A DNA stretch of 26,828 nucleotides from an uncultured Clostridia bacterium (GTDB lineage: Bacteria; Bacillota; Clostridia; Christensenellales; Aristaeellaceae). A program made the position numbers and the translations under genes. The notes under the pieces were generated by a model that was not told the DNA's origin, did not search any database, and was given only the letters and a program-made list of their open reading frames with translations. Below are positions 1 to 7,116 of this stretch, piece after piece. The stretch spans positions 1 through 26,828 of the forward strand of contig CALNAU010000043.1 of the NCBI GenBank assembly GCA_937874275.1, written 5' to 3'. Each line of letters opens with the position of its first letter. Positions within the stretch are counted from its first letter, which is position 1.

Positions 1-15
1 AAAGGGTGCCTGAGT

Positions 16-44
16 AGATTATCACATAAAAACTACCCTGTCAA
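16..44 (-). promoter_or_regulatory. Promoter reading out of the left edge
   Basis: On the minus strand a -35 TTGACA (39-44) and a -10 TAATCT (16-21) are separated by exactly 17 bases. It lies downstream of the NUDIX gene stop and would drive a minus-strand gene beyond the left edge. An 8-base palindrome AAGCGCTT (43-50) overlaps the -35 box and could be an operator of the LacI type; that is inference. Confidence 0.5.
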
Positions 45-103
45 GCGCTTTTTCGAAAGAAAATTAGCAATTTGACACCTTTTCCTCCGCCCGGACAATA
101 TGG

Positions 104-724
104 TCAATCGAAGACCGTTTCCCACGTGTCGGCGTGACTGGCGCGCAGGCATAGGGCAATCTGGTCCGCGGTGGTTTTGGTCTCGGCCAAAGGCGGCAGC
201 GCATCCAGCGGGAAGAACCCGCACGCAATCGTTTCAACATTCGGGCGGAACTGACCGCCAATCAGGCGGCACAGTACAAAGGCTTTTTGGATGGCATACA
301 TCGAGATGCCGGTGTTGTGCCGCGCGCGGTCCTGCATGGCGACAAGCCGAAGCGGCTCCACATCATACCCGGCTTCCTCCAGCGTTTCCTTTACCGTGTT
401 TTCCCGGATGCTCAGGTCAAAATCCATCCAGCCGCCGGGCATGGCCCACAGGTCATTGGCCTCCTGCACCAGCAGGACTTTGTCCTCTTGAAACACGGCC
501 GCCCTTGTATCAATCTTCGGCGTTTGGTAGCCTGTCTCGACACAAAGCGATGCCGTCACCTCATCGATTGAGTTGTCGCTGCGGCTGCTCACCATTTCAG
601 CCGCAATCTGCCGCACGCGCTCCCACCGCTCACGGTCGTAGATATTCGGGTCGTACGCCAGGCTGGTCTGTGCCAGCGCCTGCAGCTCCTTGGCCCAAGC
701 CAGCCATGATGGTTCCCTGTCCAT
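104..724 (-). CDS. NUDIX hydrolase with N-terminal Nudix_N domain
   Basis: A 206-residue hydrolase, probably of ADP-ribose or another nucleoside diphosphate linked to X. The first ~65 residues (PSWLAWAKELQALAQTSLAY, then YDRERWER) look like the helical Nudix_N extension of YjhB-type proteins. The Nudix box follows as PGGWMDFDLSIRENTVKE and LEEAGYDV. The first acidic position of the textbook box is Leu and the Arg is Lys, which as I recall is normal in this subfamily, while the metal-binding EE pair is kept. A TTG codon at 751 would lengthen the protein, but the ATG at 724 has a GGGGGAGG ribosome site about 9 bases upstream, so 724 is preferred. It stands alone, divergent from the dehydrogenase gene at 858. 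The exact substrate cannot be read from sequence. Confidence 0.88.
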   Translation of the reverse strand: MDREPSWLAWAKELQALAQTSLAYDPNIYDRERWERVRQIAAEMVSSRSDNSIDEVTASLCVETGYQTPKIDTRAAVFQEDKVLLVQEANDLWAMPGGWMDFDLSIRENTVKETLEEAGYDVEPLRLVAMQDRARHNTGISMYAIQKAFVLCRLIGGQFRPNVETIACGFFPLDALPPLAETKTTADQIALCLRASHADTWETVFD

Positions 725-794
725 GCGCCTTGTCCTCCCCCATTTGTTCAACTATATATACCCACATTGAACCCAATGGGCTAGCGCTTTGGGC

Positions 795-823
795 GTGACA
801 AAGCAGTCACATATGGCTATAAT
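795..823 (+). promoter_or_regulatory. Promoter of the Gfo/Idh-epimerase pair
   Basis: GTGACA (795-800), a 17-base spacer and a perfect TATAAT (818-823), with a TG two bases before the -10. It starts transcription about 30 bases before the ATG at 858. Just upstream lie AGCGCT (783-788) and an imperfect inverted repeat around 761-780 (CATTG/CAATG), which are possible operator elements. Confidence 0.7.
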
Positions 824-857
824 ACCCAGCGGACAATATACAGCACGGAGGGGCACC

Positions 858-1934
858 ATGGAGAACATACGAGTAGGCATTATCGGCTGCGGGGGCATCG
901 CCAACAGCAAGCATCTGCCCAACATCAAAAAGCTGGGCGGCGTGGCTGTCGTCGCCTTTTGTGACATCATCGAAGAGCGGGCTGCCAAGGCCGCGGCCAA
1001 ATTCGGCACCCCGGACGCCAAGGTGTTCAGCGATTACCAGGACCTGCTGAAGCTGGACCTGAACGCCGTATATGTCTGCACCCCAAACCGCAGCCACAGC
1101 ACCATCACCGTGGATGCCCTGCACGCGGACAAGCATGTAATGTGCGAAAAACCCATGGCCATCAACTATGAGGAAGCCAAGAAAATGTTGGAGGCCGCGC
1201 GCCAGACCGGCAAGCTGCTCACCATCGGCTATCAGAGCCGCTTCCGCGCGGATAGCCGTTTTCTGAAGGCCATGTGCGAGGCGGACGAGCTGGGCGACAT
1301 CTACTTCGCCCGCGCGAACGCCATCCGCCGCCGCGCCGTCCCCACCTGGGGCGTGTTCCTCAATGAGCACGAGCAGGGCGGCGGGCCGTTGATTGATATC
1401 GGTACGCACGCGCTGGACCTGACGCTTTGGATGATGGACAACTACAAGCCCAAGTATGTGGTTGGCACCGTATATCACAAGCTGAATGACCAGAAAAATA
1501 CGGCCAATGCCTGGGGCGACTGGGACCCGGAGAAGTTCACGGTGGAAGACAGCGCCTTTGGCTTCATTGTGATGGAAAACGGCGCGACCATCGAGCTGAA
1601 TGCCTCCTGGGCGCTCAACACCCTGGAAGTGGAGGAAGCAACCACCACCTTGTCCGGCACCAAAGCCGGGGCCGATATGCATGACGGGCTGCGCATCAAC
1701 GGCGTCAAGGGCGGCAGGCAGTACGTGATGCGCCCCGACCTGAAGGCAGGCAGCGTCGCCTATTACGAAGGCGACAGCGAAGAGGTTGAAGTGCTGGAGC
1801 AAAAGGCGTTCATCCAAGCGGTGCGCGGTGAGGGCAAGCTGACAGTATTGCCAGAGCAGGCTATCGTGGTCACCCGCATCCTGGAAGGTATCTACGAATC
1901 CGCCCGCACCGGCAAGCCCTACTCCTTCGACTGA
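858..1934 (+). CDS. Gfo/Idh/MocA family NAD(P)-dependent sugar dehydrogenase
   Basis: A 358-residue cytoplasmic oxidoreductase. The N-terminal Rossmann fold starts with GIIGCGGIANSKHLP (dinucleotide-binding GxGxxA) and is followed by the family signature CEKPMAINYEEA, whose Lys is the usual catalytic residue. The second half (about residues 130-345) is the alpha/beta substrate domain, including GGGPLIDIGTHALDL, where the conserved Asp and His sit. The ATG at 858 is preferred over an upstream in-frame start at 789 because GGAGGGG precedes it and the Rossmann fold begins at once. It lies one base from the sugar epimerase gene, so the two products probably act in sequence on one carbohydrate or cyclitol, for example oxidation to a keto-sugar followed by epimerisation. 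The substrate is not determinable here. Confidence 0.92.
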   Translation: MENIRVGIIGCGGIANSKHLPNIKKLGGVAVVAFCDIIEERAAKAAAKFGTPDAKVFSDYQDLLKLDLNAVYVCTPNRSHSTITVDALHADKHVMCEKPMAINYEEAKKMLEAARQTGKLLTIGYQSRFRADSRFLKAMCEADELGDIYFARANAIRRRAVPTWGVFLNEHEQGGGPLIDIGTHALDLTLWMMDNYKPKYVVGTVYHKLNDQKNTANAWGDWDPEKFTVEDSAFGFIVMENGATIELNASWALNTLEVEEATTTLSGTKAGADMHDGLRINGVKGGRQYVMRPDLKAGSVAYYEGDSEEVEVLEQKAFIQAVRGEGKLTVLPEQAIVVTRILEGIYESARTGKPYSFD

Positions 1935-1944
1935 GGTGATGATG

Positions 1945-2763
1945 ATGCCCCAGCCCCGCATTGCCTATCAGCTGTATTCCGCCCGGCAGGAGGCTGCCCG
2001 GGATTTGCCTGCCGTGTTGCGCGCCCTTAAAGAGCAAGACTATGATGGTGTTGAGTTCGCAGGATTTCACGGCCACAGCGCGGAGAACATCGCAGGACTG
2101 TTGGCCGAAAGCGGCTTAGCCGTCGCCTCCAGCCATGTACCTTTGGCCGAATTGCAGCAGGACGCTCAGGCTGTCATCGCGTTTCATCGGCACATCGGCT
2201 GCCCCTATATCGCCATCCCCTACCTGGCGGATGAGGATCGACCCGGCCAGCCGGGGTTTGCCCGCCTGATTGCGCACATCTACCGGCTGGGTCACTTGTG
2301 TCGTGAGGCAGGCATACAACTGCTGTACCATAATCACGACTTTGAGTTTGCGCCCGTCAGCGGCATGCATGGGTTGGACTTCCTGTACGATGCCATACCG
2401 GCAGACCTGCTGCAGACCGAAATTGATACCTGCTGGGTGCGGTATGCGGGTGTTGACCCCGTAGAATACCTGCGTAAATATGCTGGCCGCGCACCCGTGG
2501 TACACATGAAGGACTATGTGGGCCGCAAAGGGGGGACCGACAGCCCCTATCAGTTGATTGGGCAGGAAAGCAAAGCGAAGGCGGAGCAGAGTGCCTTCGC
2601 GTTCCGTCCGCTGGGCCGGGGCATTCAGGAACTCCCCGCGTTGGTTCGAGCCGCGGTGGCCGCCGGCAGCAAGTGGCTGGTGGTGGAGCAGGATGATTCA
2701 CCGGACATGCCCCCGCTTAAAGCCAGCGCCATCAGCATCGCGGAGCTGCGCAAGCACCTGTAA
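1945..2763 (+). CDS. Sugar phosphate isomerase/epimerase (AP endonuclease 2-like TIM barrel)
   Basis: A 272-residue TIM-barrel protein of the IolE/YcjR-like family, which isomerises or epimerises keto-sugars using a divalent metal. Visible family features are IAYQLYSARQEAARD at the start, LLYHNHDFEF (metal and substrate region), EIDTCWVRYAG, VVHMKDYV and the C-terminal WLVVEQDDSPD. It is coupled to the dehydrogenase: the stop (1932-1934) overlaps a GAGGTG ribosome site, followed by three consecutive ATGs (1939, 1942, 1945). The last has the best spacing, so the start is uncertain by two codons. Similar dehydrogenase-epimerase pairs act on 3-keto-glycosides or inositol; which applies here is unknown. 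A terminator hairpin follows directly. Confidence 0.88.
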   Translation: MPQPRIAYQLYSARQEAARDLPAVLRALKEQDYDGVEFAGFHGHSAENIAGLLAESGLAVASSHVPLAELQQDAQAVIAFHRHIGCPYIAIPYLADEDRPGQPGFARLIAHIYRLGHLCREAGIQLLYHNHDFEFAPVSGMHGLDFLYDAIPADLLQTEIDTCWVRYAGVDPVEYLRKYAGRAPVVHMKDYVGRKGGTDSPYQLIGQESKAKAEQSAFAFRPLGRGIQELPALVRAAVAAGSKWLVVEQDDSPDMPPLKASAISIAELRKHL

Positions 2764-2778
2764 TACATCCCATATAAG

Positions 2779-2809
2779 CAAAACCTGCCGAGCAGTTCGG
2801 CAGGTTTTG
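2779..2809. terminator. Bidirectional hairpin terminator
   Basis: A perfect 13-bp stem (2779-2791 with 2797-2809) around a 5-base loop, flanked by A-rich and T-rich tracts so that it can end transcription in both directions. It separates the epimerase gene (+, ends 2763) from mgtE (-, ends 2831). Confidence 0.85.
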
Positions 2810-2830
2810 TTTATCCCTGAGAGCAAGTGA

Positions 2831-4177
2831 TTACAGGATGAATTGTGACGCGATGGAAAAATAGATGAACAAGCTGGCGGCATCCACCAACGTGGTAATC
2901 AAGGGCGCCGCGGCCAGCGCCGGGTCCAGTTTGATGCGGCTGGCTAGCAGCGGCAGCACGCAGCCGATGGACTTCGCGATGACCACCGTGGCAAACAAAC
3001 TGAACGCAATTACGCCTGCCATCGATACACTGGCGCCGTTAAGCAGCAGCAGGCGCACAAAGGTGACCGCGGACAGCACGGCACCGACCAGCAGGCCCAC
3101 CCTGGCCTCGGTCCACAGCACGCGCGGCAGGTCCCTGAACTTCACCTCGCCCAGCGCCATACCGCGAATCATCAGCGTAGAGGCCTGCTGGCCGCAGTTA
3201 CCGCCGGTATCCATCAGCATGGGGATGGAGGCGGACAACAGCACCGACACCGCCAACACATTCTCAAACTTGGCGATGATGGCACCGGAAACAATGGAGG
3301 TGAACATCAAAATCATCAACCAGGGCAGACGGTTGGTAGCCAGTTTGAGCATTGGGGTCTTGAAATAGGTTTCATCGGCGGGTGCCAGACCGGACATCTT
3401 CTCAAAGTCCTCGGTGTTCTCTTCTTCGATGACGTCCATGATATCGTCCGCGGTGATGATGCCCACCATGCGCCCCTCGCCATCCACAACGGGGATGGAC
3501 ATCAGGTGGTACTTACGCACCGTATCCGCCACGACCTCCTGGTCATCTGTGGTCTTCACGTAGATAAGCGCCGGATCGACCAGCCGGGCCAGCGGCACAT
3601 CGTTGTCTGACACCAGCACCTTGTGCAGCGGCACGGTGGCCGTTAAATGGCGCTGATCATCCACCAGGTACAGGGTATAGACCGACTCCTTATCCACGCC
3701 CGTTTCCTTGATGACGCGCAGCGCGTCGCTCACATCCATACCGGGCTTGAACTCGCAGTACTCAATGGTCATCAGCGAGCCGGCCGAGTTCTCCGGGTAC
3801 TTTAGAAACTGGTTGATGATGGCCCGCGTCTTGGGGTCGGTGTTCTGCAACACGCGCTTGACCGCATTGGCGGGCAGCTCCTCCAGAAAGTCCACCGCGT
3901 CATCCAGGAACATCTCGTCAATGAGGGCGGTAATTTCGGCGTCCCCGATGCTGTTGACCAGCGTCTCCCGCTGATCGGCGTCCATATAGCTGAATACATC
4001 CGCTGAGGAATCCTTCGGCAGGACGCGGAACAGCAGCAGCAGTTTCTCCGGGTCCAGCTGCTTCATATAGTTGGCAATATCCACGGGGTTCAGCATCATC
4101 AGCGCGCCGCGCAGCTGCCCATGCCGCCCTTCTGCCAGAAGGCGGTTCAGTTTTTCCTCAATTCTCTCCCATTCCAT
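2831..4177 (-). CDS. mgtE: Magnesium transporter MgtE
   Basis: A 448-residue Mg2+ channel/transporter of the inner membrane. Domains in order: the MgtE N-domain (about residues 15-120, with RVLPKDSSADVFSYMD), a tandem CBS pair (about 125-245, VYTLYLVDDQRHLTA and MVGIITADDIMDV) that senses cytosolic Mg2+, and a five-helix membrane domain. The membrane domain has the signature MDTGGNCGQQAST and, in the last helix, LVDAASLFIYF, whose Asp matches the pore Mg2+ ligand. Length is typical. Of the in-frame starts (4213, 4183, 4177), ATG 4177 has the best spacing from the AAGGGG site; 4183 lies too close to it. The leader is about 200 bases long with its own small ORF and an attenuator-like hairpin, so expression is probably controlled after initiation. 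No M-box riboswitch was recognised. Confidence 0.95.
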   Translation of the reverse strand: MEWERIEEKLNRLLAEGRHGQLRGALMMLNPVDIANYMKQLDPEKLLLLFRVLPKDSSADVFSYMDADQRETLVNSIGDAEITALIDEMFLDDAVDFLEELPANAVKRVLQNTDPKTRAIINQFLKYPENSAGSLMTIEYCEFKPGMDVSDALRVIKETGVDKESVYTLYLVDDQRHLTATVPLHKVLVSDNDVPLARLVDPALIYVKTTDDQEVVADTVRKYHLMSIPVVDGEGRMVGIITADDIMDVIEEENTEDFEKMSGLAPADETYFKTPMLKLATNRLPWLMILMFTSIVSGAIIAKFENVLAVSVLLSASIPMLMDTGGNCGQQASTLMIRGMALGEVKFRDLPRVLWTEARVGLLVGAVLSAVTFVRLLLLNGASVSMAGVIAFSLFATVVIAKSIGCVLPLLASRIKLDPALAAAPLITTLVDAASLFIYFSIASQFIL

Positions 4178-4211
4178 ACTCATCACCCCTTGCTTTTTGA
4201 TAGACAAGCAC

Positions 4212-4242
4212 AAAAAAGCACCTCACCGGGAAAGCAAGTGCC
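4212..4242 (-). terminator. Candidate attenuator terminator in the mgtE leader
   Basis: On the minus strand GCACTT (4241-4236) can pair with AGGTGC (4223-4218), giving 6-7 pairs including G-U, directly followed by six T (4217-4212) and ending about 35 bases before the mgtE start. The 3' arm also lies in GTGAGGTG (4226-4219), which is perfectly complementary to CACCTCAC further upstream (4265-4258), so a competing antiterminator of 8 Watson-Crick pairs is possible. The terminator stem is only moderately strong. Confidence 0.5.
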
Positions 4243-4274
4243 AAAGACGTGTACGATGTGAGGTGAGGACGGAC

Positions 4275-4352
4275 TTATGCGGTCAGCGCATCATGGATGC
4301 GCCGTGTTCGCGGAACGCCGTCGCTTGCCTGACATCTAACACCGTCATCCAT
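4275..4352 (-). CDS. Candidate leader peptide upstream of mgtE (25 aa)
   Basis: A 25-codon ORF in the mgtE 5' leader, beginning MDDGVRCQAS and ending HDALTA. It starts with ATG at 4352, preceded by an excellent GGGAGGTGG ribosome site (4367-4359, about 9 bases away), and ends with TAA at 4275. A consensus promoter ends about 35 bases upstream, so this is the first ORF on the mgtE transcript. A 7-bp hairpin with a CAT loop is formed by codons 18-22, and the stop codon lies 10 bases before the putative antiterminator arm (4265-4258). A ribosome finishing the peptide would cover that arm. The peptide matches no family I know. The role as a translation-sensing leader, as known for mgtL of enterobacteria, is inference. 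Confidence 0.5.
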   Translation of the reverse strand: MDDGVRCQASDGVPRTRRIHDALTA

Positions 4353-4388
4353 GCTGTGCCACCTCCCTGTTTGTTCAATACGATAATC

Positions 4389-4417
4389 AGTATATAAGCC
4401 AAAGCATGGCCTGTCAA
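4389..4417 (-). promoter_or_regulatory. Promoter of the mgtE leader transcript
   Basis: Minus strand: perfect TTGACA (4417-4412), 17-base spacer, TATACT (4394-4389). The predicted start near 4382 leaves a leader of about 205 bases before mgtE, carrying the leader ORF and attenuator. Confidence 0.8.
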
Positions 4418-4418
4418 C

Positions 4419-4447
4419 TTACTTTTTCGCCCCTGCTATGGTATACT
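4419..4447 (+). promoter_or_regulatory. Probable promoter of tmcAL
   Basis: An extended -10 (TG at 4439-4440 plus TATACT 4442-4447) with a weak -35 TTACTT (4419-4424) at 17 bases. It overlaps the divergent mgtE promoter and lies 25 bases before the tmcAL start. Confidence 0.5.
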
Positions 4448-4472
4448 GACAATAGGTAATTGGGGAGGCAGT

Positions 4473-5633
4473 ATGCGCGTCTGCGGCATTGTAGCCGAGT
4501 ATGATCCCTTTCATGCGGGGCACCTGTACCACCTGCAAGAGGCCAGACGGCTCTCACAGGCTGATTTTGTGGTATGTGTCATCAGCACGGCGTTCACCCA
4601 GCGGGGCACGCCCGCGTTGTTTTCAACCAGAGATCGGGCGCAGATGGCGCTGCAGGCCGGTGCCGATTTGGTGCTGGGCATGCCTGTCAGCTACACGTGC
4701 GCCCAGGCCAATCGTTTCGCGCTGGGCGGCGTGGGGATTCTGGATGCGCTAGGGTCTGTCACCCATCTGGCCTTTGGGGTAGAAGGGGAGGTCCTGCCGC
4801 TGCTGCAGCGCGCCGCCCACCTGATGGAGGACGCGGACGCCTCGCTGCACAGCTTGCGCGCCGCAGGCCTTGATCAGGGGCTATCCTATGCCCGCGCGCA
4901 GGGGGAAGCATTGCGCCACCTGCTGGGGCAGGAGGATGGACAGCACCTTGACCGCCCCAACTTCAACCTGGGCATTAGCTATCTGCTGGCGCTGCGTAGG
5001 CTGAAAAGCGGCATGGAGCCGTTGCCCATCGCCCGTCAGGGCGCGTATCACGATACAAGGGTGCAGCCGCTGCCTTCGGCGACGGCCGTGCGGGCCGCAC
5101 TCCTGCGAGGGGATTGGCAGGCGGTGGCCGCTGCCCTCCCCCCGGCCGTGCTGTCCCTGGTGGAAGACGCTGTATTCAAAGGCAGGCTCTGTCCGCCCGG
5201 CGCACTGGACAAACCCCTGCTGGCCCAGTTAACGCGCGGCGGGGATTACGCGGCCATTGCCGAGATGTCCGAGGGGCTGGACCAGCGCATCCTGAAATAC
5301 GTCCCCCTGGCCGATAGCCGGGAGGCGTTGATTGCCCTGGTCAAGACCAAGCGCTACCCCTATGCACGCATCTCCCGCGCGTTAGGCGGCATCCTGCTGG
5401 GGTTGGACAAGCAGCCGCTGCGCCGTCCCCAATATGCGAGGCTGCTGGGCATGCGCCGCGAGGCCGCGCTACTGCTGCGCGCGATCGGAGAAGGTGGATT
5501 CTCGCTCATCAGCCGCCCGGCCAGGGCAGACCTGCCGGGTTTGGAGCTGGACATGCGGGCAGAATCATTCTGGCACATTGGCGCGGGCTTGCCCGCCGCC
5601 CAGGCATATCAACAAAAGATGATCAAACGATAG
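4473..5633 (+). CDS. tmcAL: tRNA(Met) cytidine acetate ligase TmcAL
   Basis: A 386-residue cytoplasmic enzyme of the YlbM family, which uses ATP and acetate to make N4-acetylcytidine at the wobble position of elongator tRNA-Met. The N-terminal nucleotidyltransferase-like domain is clear: GIVAEYDPFHAGHLYHL, where the HxGH motif binds ATP, then STAFTQRGTPALFSTRDRAQ, matching the conserved QRGxPA and Arg region. Further family blocks are LRRLKSGMEPLPIARQGAYHD, SATAVRAALLRGDW and VKTKRYPYARISRALGGILLG. Length is slightly below the Bacillus protein (about 415). The ATG at 4473 follows GGGGAGG by five bases. It may be the first gene of a run with the fumarase subunits 24 bases downstream, though function is unrelated. 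Confidence 0.93.
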   Translation: MRVCGIVAEYDPFHAGHLYHLQEARRLSQADFVVCVISTAFTQRGTPALFSTRDRAQMALQAGADLVLGMPVSYTCAQANRFALGGVGILDALGSVTHLAFGVEGEVLPLLQRAAHLMEDADASLHSLRAAGLDQGLSYARAQGEALRHLLGQEDGQHLDRPNFNLGISYLLALRRLKSGMEPLPIARQGAYHDTRVQPLPSATAVRAALLRGDWQAVAAALPPAVLSLVEDAVFKGRLCPPGALDKPLLAQLTRGGDYAAIAEMSEGLDQRILKYVPLADSREALIALVKTKRYPYARISRALGGILLGLDKQPLRRPQYARLLGMRREAALLLRAIGEGGFSLISRPARADLPGLELDMRAESFWHIGAGLPAAQAYQQKMIKR

Positions 5634-5657
5634 GATTAACGAAAGGGGAGACACCTC

Positions 5658-6503
5658 ATGAGAAGCATTCAGGCCGCTCAAATCACCCAGGCTGTCGCCG
5701 ACCTGTTTCTGGAGTGCAGCTACTGCATCGGAGACGACGTGCGCCAGGCCATTGATGACGCCATCAAAACAGAGCCGTCGCCCATTGGCCGCAACACCCT
5801 GCAGCAGATCAGCGACAACTACACCATCTCCGCCAATGAGCGGGTGGCCATCTGCCAGGATACGGGCATGTCCGTGGTATTCGCCGAGGTGGGGCAGGAC
5901 CTGCACATCGAAAACGGCGACTTTGAGGAGGCCATCCAGCAGGGTGTGCGCGAGGCATACCTGCAGGGGTACCTGCGCAAGTCCATCGTGGCGGAGCCTC
6001 TGTTTGAGCGCAAAAACACCAAGGATAACACCCCCGCCATCATCCATACCCGCATCGTGCCGGGCGACCGGCTCAAGCTGATGGCTGTGGCCAAGGGCTT
6101 TGGCAGCGAGAACATGAGCGCGCTGAAGATGCTGGTGCCCGCTGATGGCATCGAGGGCGTCAAGCGCTTCATCCTGGAGACGGTGGAAAAGGCCGGCCCC
6201 AACCCCTGCCCGCCCATCGTGATTGGCGTGGGCATTGGGGGCACCTTTGAAAAGGCGGCCATCATGGCCAAGCAGGGCACGGCGCTGCCGCTGGACCACA
6301 GCAACGCGGACCCGCGCTATAAACAACTGGAAGATGACCTGCTGCGCGAGGTCAACGCCCTGGGCGTAGGCCCCGGCGGCACCGGCGGACGCACCACGGC
6401 GCTGAAGGTACACATCCTCTATGCGCCCACCCACATCGCGGGCTTGCCTGTGGCCGTCAACATCTGCTGCCACGCTGCGCGCCACGCATCCCAAGTGCTG
6501 TAG
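5658..6503 (+). CDS. Class I fumarate hydratase, alpha subunit
   Basis: A 281-residue alpha subunit of the two-subunit, [4Fe-4S]-dependent hydro-lyase of the TtdA/FumA N-domain family. It interconverts malate and fumarate, or dehydrates tartrate. The three cluster cysteines are visible: C66 in AICQDTGM, C184 in NPCPPIVIG and one of the pair in VNICCHAARH near the C-terminus. GVGIGGTFEKAAIMAKQGTA and DPRYKQLEDDLLREVNALG are also typical. ATG 5658 follows AAAGGGGAGA. The beta subunit begins 12 bases downstream, so the pair is translated from one mRNA. Fumarase and L-tartrate dehydratase cannot be separated safely by eye; fumarase is the commoner role in anaerobic Clostridia. The iron-sulfur cluster makes the enzyme oxygen-sensitive. 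Confidence 0.92.
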   Translation: MRSIQAAQITQAVADLFLECSYCIGDDVRQAIDDAIKTEPSPIGRNTLQQISDNYTISANERVAICQDTGMSVVFAEVGQDLHIENGDFEEAIQQGVREAYLQGYLRKSIVAEPLFERKNTKDNTPAIIHTRIVPGDRLKLMAVAKGFGSENMSALKMLVPADGIEGVKRFILETVEKAGPNPCPPIVIGVGIGGTFEKAAIMAKQGTALPLDHSNADPRYKQLEDDLLREVNALGVGPGGTGGRTTALKVHILYAPTHIAGLPVAVNICCHAARHASQVL

Positions 6504-6515
6504 GAGGAACGAGAT

Positions 6516-7076
6516 ATGAGCACCATTCACCTCACCCTGCCGTTGGACGAGAAAACCGCACGCAGCCTGCGCGCGGGCGACGCGGTCAGCCTGTCGGGCG
6601 CCATCTACACCGGACGCGATGCCGCGCACAAGCGCCTGATTGAGCTGATTGACAAGGGCGATCCCCTTCCCATCCCGCTGGACGGCGAAACCATCTATTA
6701 CGTAGGCCCAGCCCCCGCCAGCCCCGGTCACGCGGTTGGCTCCGCCGGCCCTACGACCAGCTACCGCATGGACCCCTACACCCCCAAACTGCTTGCCCTT
6801 GGTCTGCGCGGCATGATTGGCAAGGGGCTGCGCGGCCCTGCCGTGGTGGAGGCCATGAAGGAGCACGGCGCGGTGTACTTTGGCGCGGTGGGCGGCGCCG
6901 CCGCGCTGATTGCCCGCAGCATTCAGGAAAGCACCGTCATCGCCTACCCGGATTTGGGGGCGGAGGCCATTCATCGCTTTGTCATCAAGGATTTTCCGGC
7001 CATCGTGGTCATCGACAGCCTGGGCAACAACCTGTACGAAACAGGGCCCAAACTATACAAAGAAGCCGGGTTGTGA
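6516..7076 (+). CDS. Class I fumarate hydratase, beta subunit
   Basis: A 186-residue beta subunit (FumA C-domain/TtdB family), which forms the substrate pocket with the alpha subunit. Characteristic stretches are LRAGDAVSLSGAIYTGRDAAHKRL, IYYVGPAPASPGHAVGSAGPTT (substrate-binding segment), MDPYTPKLLALGLRGMIGKG and YFGAVGGAAALIARSI. Length is normal for the separate-subunit form. ATG 6516 has AGGAGG eight bases upstream. Together with the alpha gene it supplies malate/fumarate interconversion, which would connect oxaloacetate from the transcarboxylase-like operon with fumarate reduction elsewhere in this window. Confidence 0.92.
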   Translation: MSTIHLTLPLDEKTARSLRAGDAVSLSGAIYTGRDAAHKRLIELIDKGDPLPIPLDGETIYYVGPAPASPGHAVGSAGPTTSYRMDPYTPKLLALGLRGMIGKGLRGPAVVEAMKEHGAVYFGAVGGAAALIARSIQESTVIAYPDLGAEAIHRFVIKDFPAIVVIDSLGNNLYETGPKLYKEAGL

Positions 7077-7116
7077 TAGGATACTTGCCTACACCTGAAA
7101 GGGGAGGGGAGGCCTT

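Noticed and set aside
100..798. 232-residue plus-strand open frame opposite the NUDIX gene
   Set aside because: Composition is Arg/Ser/Pro-rich with no family pattern; it is the antisense shadow of a well-supported hydrolase gene.
4214..4389. M-box or NiCo riboswitch in the mgtE leader
   Set aside because: A CAGGCAA stretch and a possible closing stem (4332-4342 with 4249-4259) recall riboswitch parts, but the conserved M-box opening and the second NiCo core are not seen, and the CAGGCAA lies inside the leader ORF.
5565..6974. 469-residue minus-strand open frame across the fumarase genes
   Set aside because: It is His/Gly/Ala-rich antisense of two genes with complete catalytic motifs; the high GC content produces such long false frames here.
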